Part shown: positions 8,508-18,700 of the stretch, piece after piece
Position numbering within the stretch: the stretch's first letter is position 1
Layout: every line of letters begins with the position of its first letter
NCBI RefSeq assembly: GCF_030812855.1
Contig: NZ_JAUSTK010000016.1
Coordinates: forward strand, 39,701 to 103,700
DNA length: 64,000 nt
Reading direction: 5' to 3'
Source of the DNA: Paenibacillus wynnii
Lineage (GTDB): Bacteria > Bacillota > Bacilli > Paenibacillales > Paenibacillaceae
The notes under the pieces: generated by a model
Database searches by the model: none
What the model saw: the letters and a program-made list of their open reading frames with translations, nothing else
What the model was told of the DNA's origin: nothing
Position numbers and translations under genes: made by a program

Positions 8508-10151
8508 TTACATATATAGTCTTTTACTTAGGGCTAATGGAATTTTCTTTATTAATTTATCTTGAGTATTGGAAAGTTCGCCTAAGCTCCCTACAATGCT
8601 GATACTGAGCCCTTCTTCCTCTGCCTTAATGATGATTTCATCAATAAGCGTTTCAACGATGAAGCGCTTCTCAATAAAAGCGAGCGTTGCTCCTTTGCTG
8701 ATAATAAACTCATTTATCCGTTCAACTGCCTTTAAATTTTCCTCATGAGAAAAATGCCGATCCCTGTGTGTCTTAATCTGCACATCATACAGCTCAAGCT
8801 GAGATTGAAGGTCATTAATCTCTCTTGTTAGTTTATGAGACTCGGTAGCAAGCTCCTCTTCAGAAATCACATCCCGCCGGAACATAATTTTTAACTTGTC
8901 CGACTCTTTTCTTTTCTCATCAATTTGAGATCTGATAAAACCAGCGGTTAATTCCAACTCATCAACAATCTCTTCAACTTGTCCATCTAATCTCTCCATA
9001 TAGTCTTCCGGATTAGACAAGGTCTCCATTACCATATCCCAAATGAACGCTTCAAGAACGTCTGCTCTGATACTTCGTCGAGTTGGGCATCGATCAGTTG
9101 TAACCCCGTATATCCTGGGGTTAAGATTAGGACAGCGATAACATCTGTACTTTACTCGAGATCCTGTTACTTTATCATGTCTGCCAGAGTAGGTCGTACC
9201 TCCCCATTTACGCCCACAATGACCACAACGGATTAGGGATTTCAATAAATATTCAAAATGTACATTTCCGCCTCGGGTGTAATTCTTAATACGCTGTTGC
9301 CGTGCCTGTTCGAATAACTCTTCAGAGATAATCGGTTTGATTTCAACCAGTATCCAATCACTTCTGTCTCGTACTGTATATGTCTTTTTAGGAGCGCCGG
9401 TTTGAGTCCGTTGTCCTTTGATCTTCTTCACTTTTCTGCGGTTGTAGTAGTACTTTCCGATATAAATTTCTGAGCAAAGTATCCTACCAATTGAGCTTGC
9501 TCCCCAATTTCCATTAGTTGAACGCTTTGGCGATACGCCCATGGTAAAAAGCTTGTTCCCGATTTGACGAATCGTCATTTTGTCGTTTAGATACCAGTCA
9601 TAGACCTTCCTTACATAATCTGCCTCATGTTGGTTTACAAGGAGCTGTCCTTCTACCCAATCGTAACCAAAGGGAGGGACGCGCATAGGCATAATTTTTT
9701 TGTCTTTTTCTACGGCTTTAAGCCTTCCCCGAACTGTTCTTTTCTTAATAAGCGAAAGTTCATATTGAGCAATGACACTCATCAAGTTAAAAAACAACTG
9801 ACCTTCGGGTGTGTTCTGGTACTCGGTATCCACAAAAATCAATTGAACATCACGTGTCTCGAATTCCCGGCACAAGAATAATTTATCTGTTAGATCACGC
9901 GACAGACGATCCGGATGGGTAATAATAACCCGTTCAACCAAGTGAGTATTAATGGCTTGCCGAAGTTCATTCATTGCTGGCCGATCAACATCCTCCCCGC
10001 TAAAACCCTCCTCGCGGAATACTTTAATGGAATCGTGCGGTATGTTCATCTCCTTTGCTCTGCACATACAGAGTTCAAGCTGGTGATCTAAGCTGTGGCC
10101 CTCTGCAACCTGCATCCCTGTGGAGACACGTCCGTAAATTGCGGTGTACAT
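8508..10151 (-). CDS. Large serine recombinase, CisA/SpoIVCA-like
   Basis: 547 aa. The catalytic domain (residues 1-150) has the nucleophile serine in YGRVST (Ser10) and the arginine motif HPDRLSRD. The recombinase domain follows (PFGYDWVEG...IGKYYYNRRK), then a zinc ribbon (CGHCGRKW ... CYRC), then a coiled-coil segment (about 395-460). The start is fixed by AAGGAGGTG five bases before ATG. Length and domain order match recombinases of skin-type and phage elements. It most likely excises and inserts this element at the sigK cores; no second large serine recombinase is present. Confidence 0.92.
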   Translation of the reverse strand: MYTAIYGRVSTGMQVAEGHSLDHQLELCMCRAKEMNIPHDSIKVFREEGFSGEDVDRPAMNELRQAINTHLVERVIITHPDRLSRDLTDKLFLCREFETRDVQLIFVDTEYQNTPEGQLFFNLMSVIAQYELSLIKKRTVRGRLKAVEKDKKIMPMRVPPFGYDWVEGQLLVNQHEADYVRKVYDWYLNDKMTIRQIGNKLFTMGVSPKRSTNGNWGASSIGRILCSEIYIGKYYYNRRKVKKIKGQRTQTGAPKKTYTVRDRSDWILVEIKPIISEELFEQARQQRIKNYTRGGNVHFEYLLKSLIRCGHCGRKWGGTTYSGRHDKVTGSRVKYRCYRCPNLNPRIYGVTTDRCPTRRSIRADVLEAFIWDMVMETLSNPEDYMERLDGQVEEIVDELELTAGFIRSQIDEKRKESDKLKIMFRRDVISEEELATESHKLTREINDLQSQLELYDVQIKTHRDRHFSHEENLKAVERINEFIISKGATLAFIEKRFIVETLIDEIIIKAEEEGLSISIVGSLGELSNTQDKLIKKIPLALSKRLYM

Positions 10152-10235
10152 ACATCCACCTCCTTCCCTTGTTTTTACTTTTGTTCTTCATTTGGTCTGG
10201 CACAGTGCTGAAAAGAACGATAAATACTTATCCCG

Positions 10236-10265
10236 ATCGTATGAAATGATATGTTGTTCAATAGA
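10236..10265 (-). promoter_or_regulatory. Possible sigma-E-type promoter of the recombinase gene
   Basis: Minus-strand CATACGAT (10243-10236) differs by one base from the sigma-E -10 consensus CATACAnT. TCTATTGA lies 14 bases upstream as a weak -35. It sits about 85 bases before the recombinase start. Mother-cell expression would fit the B. subtilis precedent, but the match is weak. Confidence 0.25.
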
Positions 10266-10522
10266 CGAACAGTTAACGAAGCCGACATTCATTAATAAAG
10301 CGACTTTTTGTGTAGTCCACTGAATCGAAACACACATCGACATGAATAGGGTCTTACTCAGACCATTGCCCTTTGATATCTAATGGGCATCTATACCACT
10401 TGATACCGAACTTTACTACTTGCTACGGATTAAACCGTTCTCTTTGGTGAGTGACATCTGAGAGCCTTCACATAGGAACGTTTGTTCGTAATAGTTATCA
10501 TATCCAGTTGTATAGAAAATAA
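10266..10522. other. Intergenic upstream of the recombinase
   Basis: No gene or clear repeat is seen. The stretch is free of long open frames on both strands. Confidence 0.4.
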
Positions 10523-10544
10523 ACCAACTGAGGTCAGTTGGCTT
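10523..10544 (-). terminator. Terminator-like hairpin
   Basis: Perfect inverted repeat CCAACTGA-CC-TCAGTTGG, followed on the minus strand by TTTATTTT. It overlaps the stop codon of the small frame ending at 10534. Confidence 0.6.
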
Positions 10545-10665
10545 TAAAAATTACTTTTTTTAGTAAGTAATCGATGACTTTATTTTTGTTTATGTTGGCC
10601 TTTATAGTGTAAGATTCTACTGCAGTTGGTTTATAAGTCTGATCCTCACTATTATTTTGTTTCAT
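10534..10665 (-). CDS. Very small ORF, hypothetical
   Basis: 43 codons from ATG 10665 to a stop inside the downstream hairpin. Lysine-rich (ANINKNKVIDYLLKKVIF). The start overlaps the end of the ORF at 10652-10789, suggesting coupling. No strong ribosome-binding site of its own. It may be a small protein or the displaced tail of the preceding ORF after a frameshift. Confidence 0.3.
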   Translation of the reverse strand: MKQNNSEDQTYKPTAVESYTIKANINKNKVIDYLLKKVIFKAN

Positions 10666-10789
10666 CTTGTTTAGGATCCTTAGTATCAACATTATTTGAA
10701 CACTTCTCTTCTTCCTCTCTAATCCATTGTTCAATCATTTCAAGTGCTTTCCTTCTTGCCGAATCATTAATAGGCCATTTTTTAGTCAA
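10652..10789 (-). CDS. Very small ORF with ribosome-binding site inside a hairpin
   Basis: 45 codons from TTG 10789, with GGAGG about nine bases upstream. That GGAGG is the 3' arm of the hairpin at 10797-10826, so folding would hide it. The product (KKWPINDSARRKALEMIEQW) is charged and helical; family not recognised. Confidence 0.3.
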   Translation of the reverse strand: MTKKWPINDSARRKALEMIEQWIREEEEKCSNNVDTKDPKQDETK

Positions 10790-10796
10790 AATAAAA

Positions 10797-10826
10797 AACC
10801 TCCGATATTGTAATATCAGGAGGTTT
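10797..10826 (-). terminator. Terminator hairpin, possible translational switch
   Basis: AACCTCCTGATATT and its near-perfect complement around ACAATATCGGAGG form a long hairpin, followed by TTTTTTATTTT on the minus strand. It terminates the gene at 10860-11627. Confidence 0.7.
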
Positions 10827-10859
10827 CACACAATCGTTTGTTTTCTTTCAAATGTATAT

Positions 10860-11627
10860 TTAGTTATACGGGCGAAATTCAAGAGGTAAACAGAAAAAAC
10901 CACCCTTTCTAACACATACTATTGCTCGATTTTTACGCCCGTGTACTGGAGTTATAATTAGCCCCTCAACACAATTGTACTTACTTCGAAGACTATATGA
11001 TAAGTCGAGGACATCTTCGACACTCCCCGTTTTATTAAAGAATTCAATTAGGAAATTTCCCTTTTGACACTCAACTCTTAAAAAAGTAAAAATATCAGGT
11101 ATTGTTGTATTAATTATATAAAACCTTATCCATGATTCCCCAAATATTGTTTGCTCCAGTAAATCCTCAAATTCCTTTTTAGAAATTTTATTAATCTTCA
11201 AGTCAAAAAAATGATAAACAACCCACTCTTCGGAACAAGATTCATTCGTAAGCCAATTAGGCGGAACTCGGTATAAAATAGCTAATTGTGCAAGTAACTT
11301 TGGAGTGTTAATTAAATCCTTTGATAATATATTTTGGACAGAAGCATGCGAGTGATATCCTAGCAAATCAGCTAACTCTCGATATGTATAACCAGTAGAA
11401 AAGTGAAAAAATTCTAATCTAGTTCTCAATCTAACTGTAGTAACAAACTCATTATAATATTTTGGAGAGATTCGCAAGAATGGATTACACGCATAATCTC
11501 CTTGTAGAAAACGATTAATGTAATTTACCTCTAACTCATTTTTCTTACCAATGTCATTTTTATGTCTACAAATATTTACGGCTGCACTGTACATAACCAT
11601 CATTTCCAACCAGGCCTCGGAACCCAT
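10860..11627 (-). CDS. Helix-turn-helix protein of unknown role
   Basis: 255 aa. Residues 75-110 (YTYRELADLLGYHSHASVQNIL) form a plausible helix-turn-helix. The rest is a mixed domain ending in a strand-rich part (LIITPVHGRKNRAIVCVRKGG). GGTGAT sits five bases before ATG. It could be the element's own regulator; no named family recognised. Confidence 0.55.
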   Translation of the reverse strand: MGSEAWLEMMVMYSAAVNICRHKNDIGKKNELEVNYINRFLQGDYACNPFLRISPKYYNEFVTTVRLRTRLEFFHFSTGYTYRELADLLGYHSHASVQNILSKDLINTPKLLAQLAILYRVPPNWLTNESCSEEWVVYHFFDLKINKISKKEFEDLLEQTIFGESWIRFYIINTTIPDIFTFLRVECQKGNFLIEFFNKTGSVEDVLDLSYSLRSKYNCVEGLIITPVHGRKNRAIVCVRKGGFFCLPLEFRPYN

Positions 11628-12434
11628 TTTACATCACCAGAATTATTTTATTCAATCTAGTGATCTATGCGGATTTTGTATTTTTGAAAATACAAATCAC
11701 ACAAAACTTTTATTCTGGATAATATAGTGGTGGTGTACTTGGTTAAGGATATTTGCTCTCATGATCACTAGAGGAAACAAAACTGTTACAGCTGTTAAGC
11801 ATGAAAGAGAATAACAAGTATGAGCCCAAAAAGGAAAGTAATTAAGTATGTATATGTTATTTTTCATTTCTTCTCAGCCACCTCCTTCGCAAAATATATT
11901 GATCATGAAGTGCTACTTTCACTTTAGTTAATTAAAGAAATTCAATTTCGATACTCCTGAGAGCACCCATTGTTAACTTACAATGGAACGGTACTAGCAA
12001 TCATTTCCAGCTACTAGAAAGGATGTTGTGTATTTGTGTATATATGTTCATAAATTAAACTCAGGAGAATTCGACATAATTCGACTTATTATCAAATAAG
12101 AAAAATTATTCGATAATTTCTGTAAATTAAAGTAAAAAAACCAGTACAAAGAAAAGTCCAAGTTAGGACCATTCATTCGCACTGGCTTAGGTCAATATAT
12201 TGACAATGAACCAATAGCACTAAAAAAAGTGAATTGGTTTAGAAGACTCTTTTATAGTCAATTAAACATTAAATGCCAATTCGGCGCATGCCCATGGCCA
12301 CAATTAAAATTAGTGTTACATGTAAACATTTTACCATTACCTGCCTAATGAATCTAGTACTTTAAATCTATTTCTAGCAAGCAATGTCTAAAAATAATAG
12401 TTTTGACCAATAATATGATAATGAGGTGATTAAA
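11628..12434. other. Long A+T-rich intergenic region upstream of the recombinase trio
   Basis: About 800 bases without a convincing gene on either strand. It should contain the left end of the RIT element and the promoter of its first gene. I looked for long inverted repeats shared with 15499-15720 and could not establish any by eye. Confidence 0.4.
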
Positions 12435-13439
12435 GTGCATAATTCTCTATTTAACGCTTCCCTAAGTCGCAAAGAAAAAAAAACAGTTAATAACTTATCA
12501 GCCACAAATCGCGCGGTAAAAGTCAAAGATTTTCTTGGTAATCCGACTTTCGAAGATTTTATTAATGCTCTAAAGAAACGAAATGCATCTTGTATTCGTG
12601 AAAACTACAATAATATTGCCTACTTTTTACGATTTCTTGATAGTTCAAATACACTATTAAATTACTTAACGCTTAAAGATGTTAAGAATTTCGAAAACTT
12701 ACTTCTTAGTAAAATCAATTTAAAAGAAATAACAAAAAAAACAGCTTATACCAAATTAAGCTATCTCAAAAAATTCTTAAGATATCTTTATTTAAATAAT
12801 ATTATTACATTTAAATACGATATACCTCCAGTTTTTCAAAATAATAAAGTAACTCGTGATAACGAGTATGTTTTTAACAATAACAGACTTGCTTTAATTG
12901 AAGCAATTTTTAGAAAAAATAGTGAACTTATGCTTCGAGATCTAGCTATTGTTTTATTACTAATTGAAACCGGTTGTAGACCAATTGAAATAGCACAATT
13001 GAGGATAAGAGATTTCAATATTACTGAATCAGGAATTACTTTGTACTGTAGTAAATCTGGACAGAGAAACCTGCATATTCACAATACGGTTAAAAGACAG
13101 TTAAAGCGATACATTGATTATCGTATTAATGTCAAGGCAGAAACTGAACATCTCTTTTTACTCGAAAAACTTAATCCTATGAATACAGAAGCAATAGGTG
13201 GAATTATAAATCGATATAACAAATTAGCATTTGGTAGAGCTTATTTCTCAGCTAAATCACTTAGACATACTTTTATAACAGACTCACTTAATGATAGAAA
13301 TGATATCCATGATGTAGCAAAAGCGGTTGGACATAAACATCTTGTTTCGACGATGCATTATTTTTATCGTTGCTTGGAGACATTGCTCGCAAATACACTC
13401 CCTTACAACCCTGTAAAAGGAATAGGTGATATTGTATGA
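12435..13439 (+). CDS. Tyrosine recombinase, first gene of RIT trio
   Basis: 334 aa from GTG 12435, which has GAGGTG at the right distance; a GTG at 12426 overlaps that site. N-terminal SAM-like core-binding domain, then the catalytic domain with box I Arg (ETGCRPIEIAQL), box II KSLRHTF (Lys where the usual first His stands), GHKHLVSTMHYFY with the nucleophile Tyr near the end. Probably acts with the next two gene products. Confidence 0.8.
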   Translation: MHNSLFNASLSRKEKKTVNNLSATNRAVKVKDFLGNPTFEDFINALKKRNASCIRENYNNIAYFLRFLDSSNTLLNYLTLKDVKNFENLLLSKINLKEITKKTAYTKLSYLKKFLRYLYLNNIITFKYDIPPVFQNNKVTRDNEYVFNNNRLALIEAIFRKNSELMLRDLAIVLLLIETGCRPIEIAQLRIRDFNITESGITLYCSKSGQRNLHIHNTVKRQLKRYIDYRINVKAETEHLFLLEKLNPMNTEAIGGIINRYNKLAFGRAYFSAKSLRHTFITDSLNDRNDIHDVAKAVGHKHLVSTMHYFYRCLETLLANTLPYNPVKGIGDIV

Positions 13440-14536
13440 AATTGGATATTAAATCTAAGTATAATTATCAAGAAATGTGTGATGAGCTCGGAATTGATTA
13501 TGAATCTTTCCTGTCATTTATCCAAACAGGAGGGGGTAATTCACCCAGCCCTCTCAAGCCAGAAATAAAAGTCTTGCCTGCACTAGAACAATATACCGAA
13601 CACTTAAATGCATTGTTATCACATGAAAAAATCTCAATAAACACTTTCAAGACTTACACTAATTTTTTAGAGCGTTTTAAGTCTTATATAACAACTTCTT
13701 ATCCTGAACTTATGTTATTAGAATTAAACCAGGTGTTCTTTCTAGATTTTCTGAAAAGTGTTAAATCCAATAAAACAATCAATCATTCTAATAGAACATA
13801 TAACACGTATGCAGCAATCATTCGTGCTTTTCTAAATTTCTGTTATTATAAAGATCTCACTCATAAAGAATACAAAAAAAACTTCACTTTCAAGCCAGTA
13901 AACTTGAAGCCTAGATACTTAAAAGATGATCAAGTTACAGCCTTCCTCAAAGAGGTTTTGCAAACAACTTACGGATACCTTTATCATGCTATTTTTAGTT
14001 TTTTACTTGGTACCGGCTGTCGGGTTAGTGAAGTACCAAAACTTCGCGTCTGTGATTTTGATATTATTAACAACATTGTTCATATAAAAGGTGGGAAGGG
14101 AGGAAAAGACCGATACATTCCCATCTATGATGAAGTTAAGAAAATCATCCTTGACTATCTCAACTTAACTGGTGTAAGTGAGTGGAGTCCCAGACTAACA
14201 GGCTATTTATTTAGTAGAGATGATGGCACGGAACGTAAGAAATCTATTGGCATAAGAAGTATTGAACGAATGGTAAAAGTAGTAAGCAATAAGCTTAAAT
14301 TCGAAGAAAATTACACCGTTCATAGTTGGAGACATACATTCGCAGTAAGATGTTTGCTTGCTAATATGAAGATTGAGTATTTAAGTCAAATAATGGGCCA
14401 TACATCACCCGAAACAACGTTCATATATCTTCAACTTTTACCAAAGGATTTACAGCAACACGTCACAGACAAATATCCCTTTGCTTTTGAGAAACTATTA
14501 GTTTCTGCTTTTGGGATAGAAGATGATGTGCTATGA
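13436..14536 (+). CDS. Tyrosine recombinase, second gene of RIT trio
   Basis: 366 aa, starting inside the stop of the first gene. Catalytic set is complete: GTGCRVSEVPKL (Arg), HSWRHTFA (His-x-x-Arg), GHTSPETTFIYLQ (His and Tyr). The N-terminal 110 residues form the core-binding domain, preceded by a short family-specific extension. Confidence 0.85.
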   Translation: MKLDIKSKYNYQEMCDELGIDYESFLSFIQTGGGNSPSPLKPEIKVLPALEQYTEHLNALLSHEKISINTFKTYTNFLERFKSYITTSYPELMLLELNQVFFLDFLKSVKSNKTINHSNRTYNTYAAIIRAFLNFCYYKDLTHKEYKKNFTFKPVNLKPRYLKDDQVTAFLKEVLQTTYGYLYHAIFSFLLGTGCRVSEVPKLRVCDFDIINNIVHIKGGKGGKDRYIPIYDEVKKIILDYLNLTGVSEWSPRLTGYLFSRDDGTERKKSIGIRSIERMVKVVSNKLKFEENYTVHSWRHTFAVRCLLANMKIEYLSQIMGHTSPETTFIYLQLLPKDLQQHVTDKYPFAFEKLLVSAFGIEDDVL

Positions 14537-15498
14537 AAAGTCTATATCAAGAAATTGAGTCTTTCCTTAACATCACGACTTATACAATTAGGACTTATAA
14601 TACCCATCGTCGAAACCTTCAAGACTTCTGTAGTTATTTGTCAAATCTTAAAAGCATTCCAATCCCAGAAGTTCATTTACTCAATATATATAGTTTGCGG
14701 GATGCTAAAGGTAATTTGATACGTATTATGCCAGTTGATTATAAAATCATAGATAATTACATGGTGACAAAACAAGACTGTTCATATAATCAGCTTTTAC
14801 GTTTAACATATTCTCTTGGCAGTTTTTTTAGATATCTTGATAGTAATTATATGTTTCCTAATCCAATGAGACTGATTACTTTTAATATTAAAGACATGAA
14901 GCCCAACAAAAGACCAGTTAACACATTATCAAGAAGAGATGTTTTAAAGTTCTTCCATACGTTAATATCAACTAGCACGTTTTATGTTAGAGACCTAACA
15001 CTGTTCAGTATCCTGTTTGGAACTGGTTGTCGAATAACTGAGATTCTCACGCTGAGAGTACGGCATATTGATTTTGACTATGAATTTATTACTCTTGAAA
15101 AGACTAAAAATAGAAAGACGCGAGTCGTTCCCCTACGTCATGGAATGGGTAATGTATTAAAGTGGTATTGTGAAGACCAAGTGTTAGGAATTAATGACTA
15201 TTTATTCAAGAACAATATGGGCCGGCCAATGCAATATAATAACGCAAGAAAGCTTTTTAAGAGATATTTAAAGATGGCAGACATACCGGAAAATCATCTT
15301 CATATTCTTCGTCATACCTTCGCTACACATTTATTCGAAGCTGGAAGTGAAATGCCCCTGATTCGACAGCTGTTGGGACAAGCAGGCGAGGCAACTACAT
15401 TCGGTTATGTGCATCCGAATTATATTAGAAACTATGGTCTAAAAAATACAAACAATAAACAGTTATATGCATTACTAGAAAGTTATCTTGAGATCTAG
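14533..15498 (+). CDS. Tyrosine recombinase, third gene of RIT trio
   Basis: 321 aa, starting inside the stop of the second gene. GTGCRITEILTL (Arg), HILRHTFAT (His-x-x-Arg) and LGQAGEATTFGYVHP (Tyr) are present; Gln replaces the usual His of the LGH motif. The broken gene at 23756-24183 is a relative of this one. Confidence 0.85.
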   Translation: MKSLYQEIESFLNITTYTIRTYNTHRRNLQDFCSYLSNLKSIPIPEVHLLNIYSLRDAKGNLIRIMPVDYKIIDNYMVTKQDCSYNQLLRLTYSLGSFFRYLDSNYMFPNPMRLITFNIKDMKPNKRPVNTLSRRDVLKFFHTLISTSTFYVRDLTLFSILFGTGCRITEILTLRVRHIDFDYEFITLEKTKNRKTRVVPLRHGMGNVLKWYCEDQVLGINDYLFKNNMGRPMQYNNARKLFKRYLKMADIPENHLHILRHTFATHLFEAGSEMPLIRQLLGQAGEATTFGYVHPNYIRNYGLKNTNNKQLYALLESYLEI

Positions 15499-15704
15499 TT
15501 ATTTTTAGTTTATCACCAACAACAATTAGCTCCGCGGCAATAGTCATGCGGTTCTCACCAAGACGAACACTCCGCAATGTCAACGTGATGCACCCAGCTC
15601 ATCCCAAATGTCTTGTACGGTCGATCATGAATTAAGTATCAAAAGAAAAAGGTATGAACTGAACATTGATTTTTTATGATTTCCTTCAACTTTGACCAAA
15701 TGAG
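15499..15704. other. Spacer after the RIT trio
   Basis: No gene. Presumably contains the right end of the RIT element. A G+C-richer patch (about 15525-15615) contrasts with the A+T-rich recombinase genes. Confidence 0.35.
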
Positions 15705-15726
15705 AAGCTGACCACTTGGTCAGCTT
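15705..15726 (-). terminator. Hairpin overlapping the end of the helicase-nuclease gene
   Basis: Perfect 10-bp inverted repeat AAGCTGACCA/TGGTCAGCTT spanning the stop codon. The downstream T-tract on the minus strand is poor, so termination may be weak. Confidence 0.4.
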
Positions 15727-18700
15727 TTCACCTTCAACTTTTCCACATGTTGACGTACTTTATCAAGCTCACCAGAACGATTTTTCCACCAGTTACGGCT
15801 CCATATCCGATGTATTGTCCATCCGTGACTTTCTAAGAATTTCTGCCTGTAATAGTCCCGTTCCCGTGCTACCTTTGAGGAGTGAAACATAGCCCCGTCA
15901 CACTCAACCCCAAGGATGTAACGTTCATTGTTATTCGGGTGTATGATCCCTAAATCAATTCGATATCCTGAGAGACCTACTTGTGTATCAACTGAATAAT
16001 CAAGATCCAACAACCCTTCGTATACTTCATATTCAAAGGGACTATCGAATACAAGATCACTCCGCCCATTCACAGCATTACCGTCCAATAAACCATTTAG
16101 AATTCGGCGCACTTGTTCTTGATCTCCGTCAGATACAGCCTTACCGTATTCTAAATAGCGCTTAAAGAGTCGTACACCCGATGCATATGTCTCTGCCCGA
16201 TTCCATTCCCGTGGATCAAAAGAACATATGATGTGGATTTTTTTCTTAGCCCGGGTTACTGCAACGTTCAAGCGATTTTCGCCTGCCCCTTGGGATAAAG
16301 GTCCAAAATTGCTAACCATTCGCCCTTCCTCGTTTTTGGCATAAGCTACAGAAAAGAAAATAATATCCCTTTCGTCCCCTTGAACATTATCGATATTTTT
16401 TACAAACAGCCCTACATACTCATCCCCGTTTCTACGACTTTTTGCTTCTTCTATCAGGACTTGAACCTCAGGATCTTTTCTTCCCTCTTCCTCCAGCACT
16501 TCATAGATTGCATCCGTTTGAGGACTGTTAAATGTGATGATACCAATTGTTGGTCTCGACTCATCATTTTTCAAAGTATCAATCACCAGTTCTACTATCA
16601 TTTCTGCTTCTTTTCGGTTTTGGTTATTAACCCACTTTCCCTCTACTTGATGAAAACTTATTGGCCTTCCTTCTGGACGGTGGGCAGATGGAGCAATCTC
16701 CATTCGGCAACCGTAAAAAGCATAATTAGAGAAGTTAATTAACGCATCATTTTGGGAACGATAGTGCCACGTAAGCCAAATATCAGCAAAATATAGTTTA
16801 CTCCATTCCAGCAAACTTTGGGCTTTATCCGCACGTTCCTGAAGGGCAGCCTCTTCCTCCTCGCCTTCTTCTTCTTCTGAAGAATTCTTAAAATAATCGC
16901 TAGGCGGAAGTTGTTTTTCATCTCCGGCAACAACCACTTGCTTAGCCCGGTATAAGGTTGGTATAGCATTTTCAACGGAACATTGAGATGCTTCATCGAA
17001 AACAACCAAGTCAAATAAACCAGAAGTCATTGGAAAAATAGTAGAAACCGTCTCAGGGGTACAAAGCCAGCATGGAATCAGCTTTAACATATCATCGGAA
17101 TAGGCCGAAAATATCTGTCGAAGTGTTAATTGCTTCCGTTTCTTCTGAGCTTCTCGCTTCAAGTTGGATTTTGCACTAATTCCTATTTCGTTCGCCTTTA
17201 CACCTAATCGCTGATTGATCCAACCTGGTACCGCTTTACGCTTTTCTTTATGCAGTTTAATATAACGGGACCTGTTTCGCTCAAAGATTTCCGTCGATAC
17301 GTCTTTAACATGTGGCTCCTGTTCTTCGATTTGGAGAAGCCAAGCGTGCAAGAAACTATTTTCTATAAGATTAATCCAACTATCCTCTTGAGAAGGCATT
17401 TTGTCCTTACATCTCTGTAGGAGCTTAGTATTCAAATCATCCGTTTCTGCCTTCAATTGATCTAATCTGCACATACTATCAAATTGTTCCAGTGTTTTTA
17501 CCATCTCATTAAACAAAGAAACGCTCATAGTACCCATTTTGAAGTCTTTCGAAATATTAATTATTTCTTTTTCACCGAGATACTTATTCAAGATTTCTAA
17601 AGCACTAATTAAAGAAGCAGTCAGCTCTCCTAACTGGATAGCTGAATTCAATTTATTCTCAAATTCATCCTTGAAAGATGAATTCGTTATTGGAGTAACC
17701 CACTGCGGAAATCTTTCTGAAGTTTCTAGATATGCACTCAAGAATTCAATAGCCTGCTGCTTCTCCAATCGCCACGTTTCCCAATCCTGGACATTGACTG
17801 ACAGTGGTATGTCCTCCAGTACTGAGTGATGGATAGCTTTTTGCTTAACTTCTTCCATAGATAAGTAAAGATCCAGTTGAGATTGCAATGTCATTGGACT
17901 AATGCCCCGCTCAGAAGCAACTGCTTCTACTTCACGGTGTGTTCTCCGCCATTTCGTCGAGAAAACTCTTGTCCATTTTGTCTGGTAAAATCTATAGATT
18001 TTTATTTTTTCAACCATTAAGCGAGCTTCCTCTACAGAATATCCTTGAACTGGCATATTATCTGTAGCCCACGTACGTATCATCCTATCAAGCTCGCTAA
18101 ACGTATTACGTACGGCCCGAAAATCCGGTTTTTCCTGTTTCCAATACATAGCTACCTTAATATTATAGCTAGGCATTTCTTTGTGTAATTTTTTTAAAAT
18201 ACTAAGGTGTTTCACATGATCTTCAGGGACAGTTGCAAACTTTTCTCGAGCTTGAATGTCATGTGCTTTATTGATGTTATCGATAATATTGGTAAGTAAA
18301 GTATGAAGTTCGTATTGGTGATCAGTTGAAAAGCTGGCAAAGCTCTTTCTGTTAGACCAAGGGTAGTCATTTCGATCATATTTTTCCATTAGTTCAATGA
18401 TTGTTTCAAGCTCAACTTTTCGTCTTTGCAAGTTCGTATATGTAACACTCGATATTAAATCCTTTACAGACATAATCAAACGGTCATCCCATATGGCTTT
18501 GGAATAAACCTGATGAAGTGTCCTTCCAAAAGGCCGCTCTTGATGTAATGAACTAGCGACAGCATTCAATTTAGTGGCCAAGGTATACATTTCGTCCGAT
18601 ATCTGCTCATGTTCGTTGCCATTCCCCAATAGAGTGCTATTTTCAAAAATAGACAATAATGTAGCATAAGCAGTGTTACGATCTTTCATTGAATCTCGAA

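Larger units (their letters stand above)
12435..15498 (+). mobile_element. RIT-type element: three overlapping tyrosine recombinases
   Basis: Three consecutive tyrosine-recombinase genes, each overlapping the next by ATGA, are the hallmark of Recombinase-In-Trio elements. Gene lengths are ordinary for the family. The terminal inverted repeats were not located, so only the coding span is given. The trio interrupts the element between its regulator and the helicase-nuclease gene. Confidence 0.75.
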
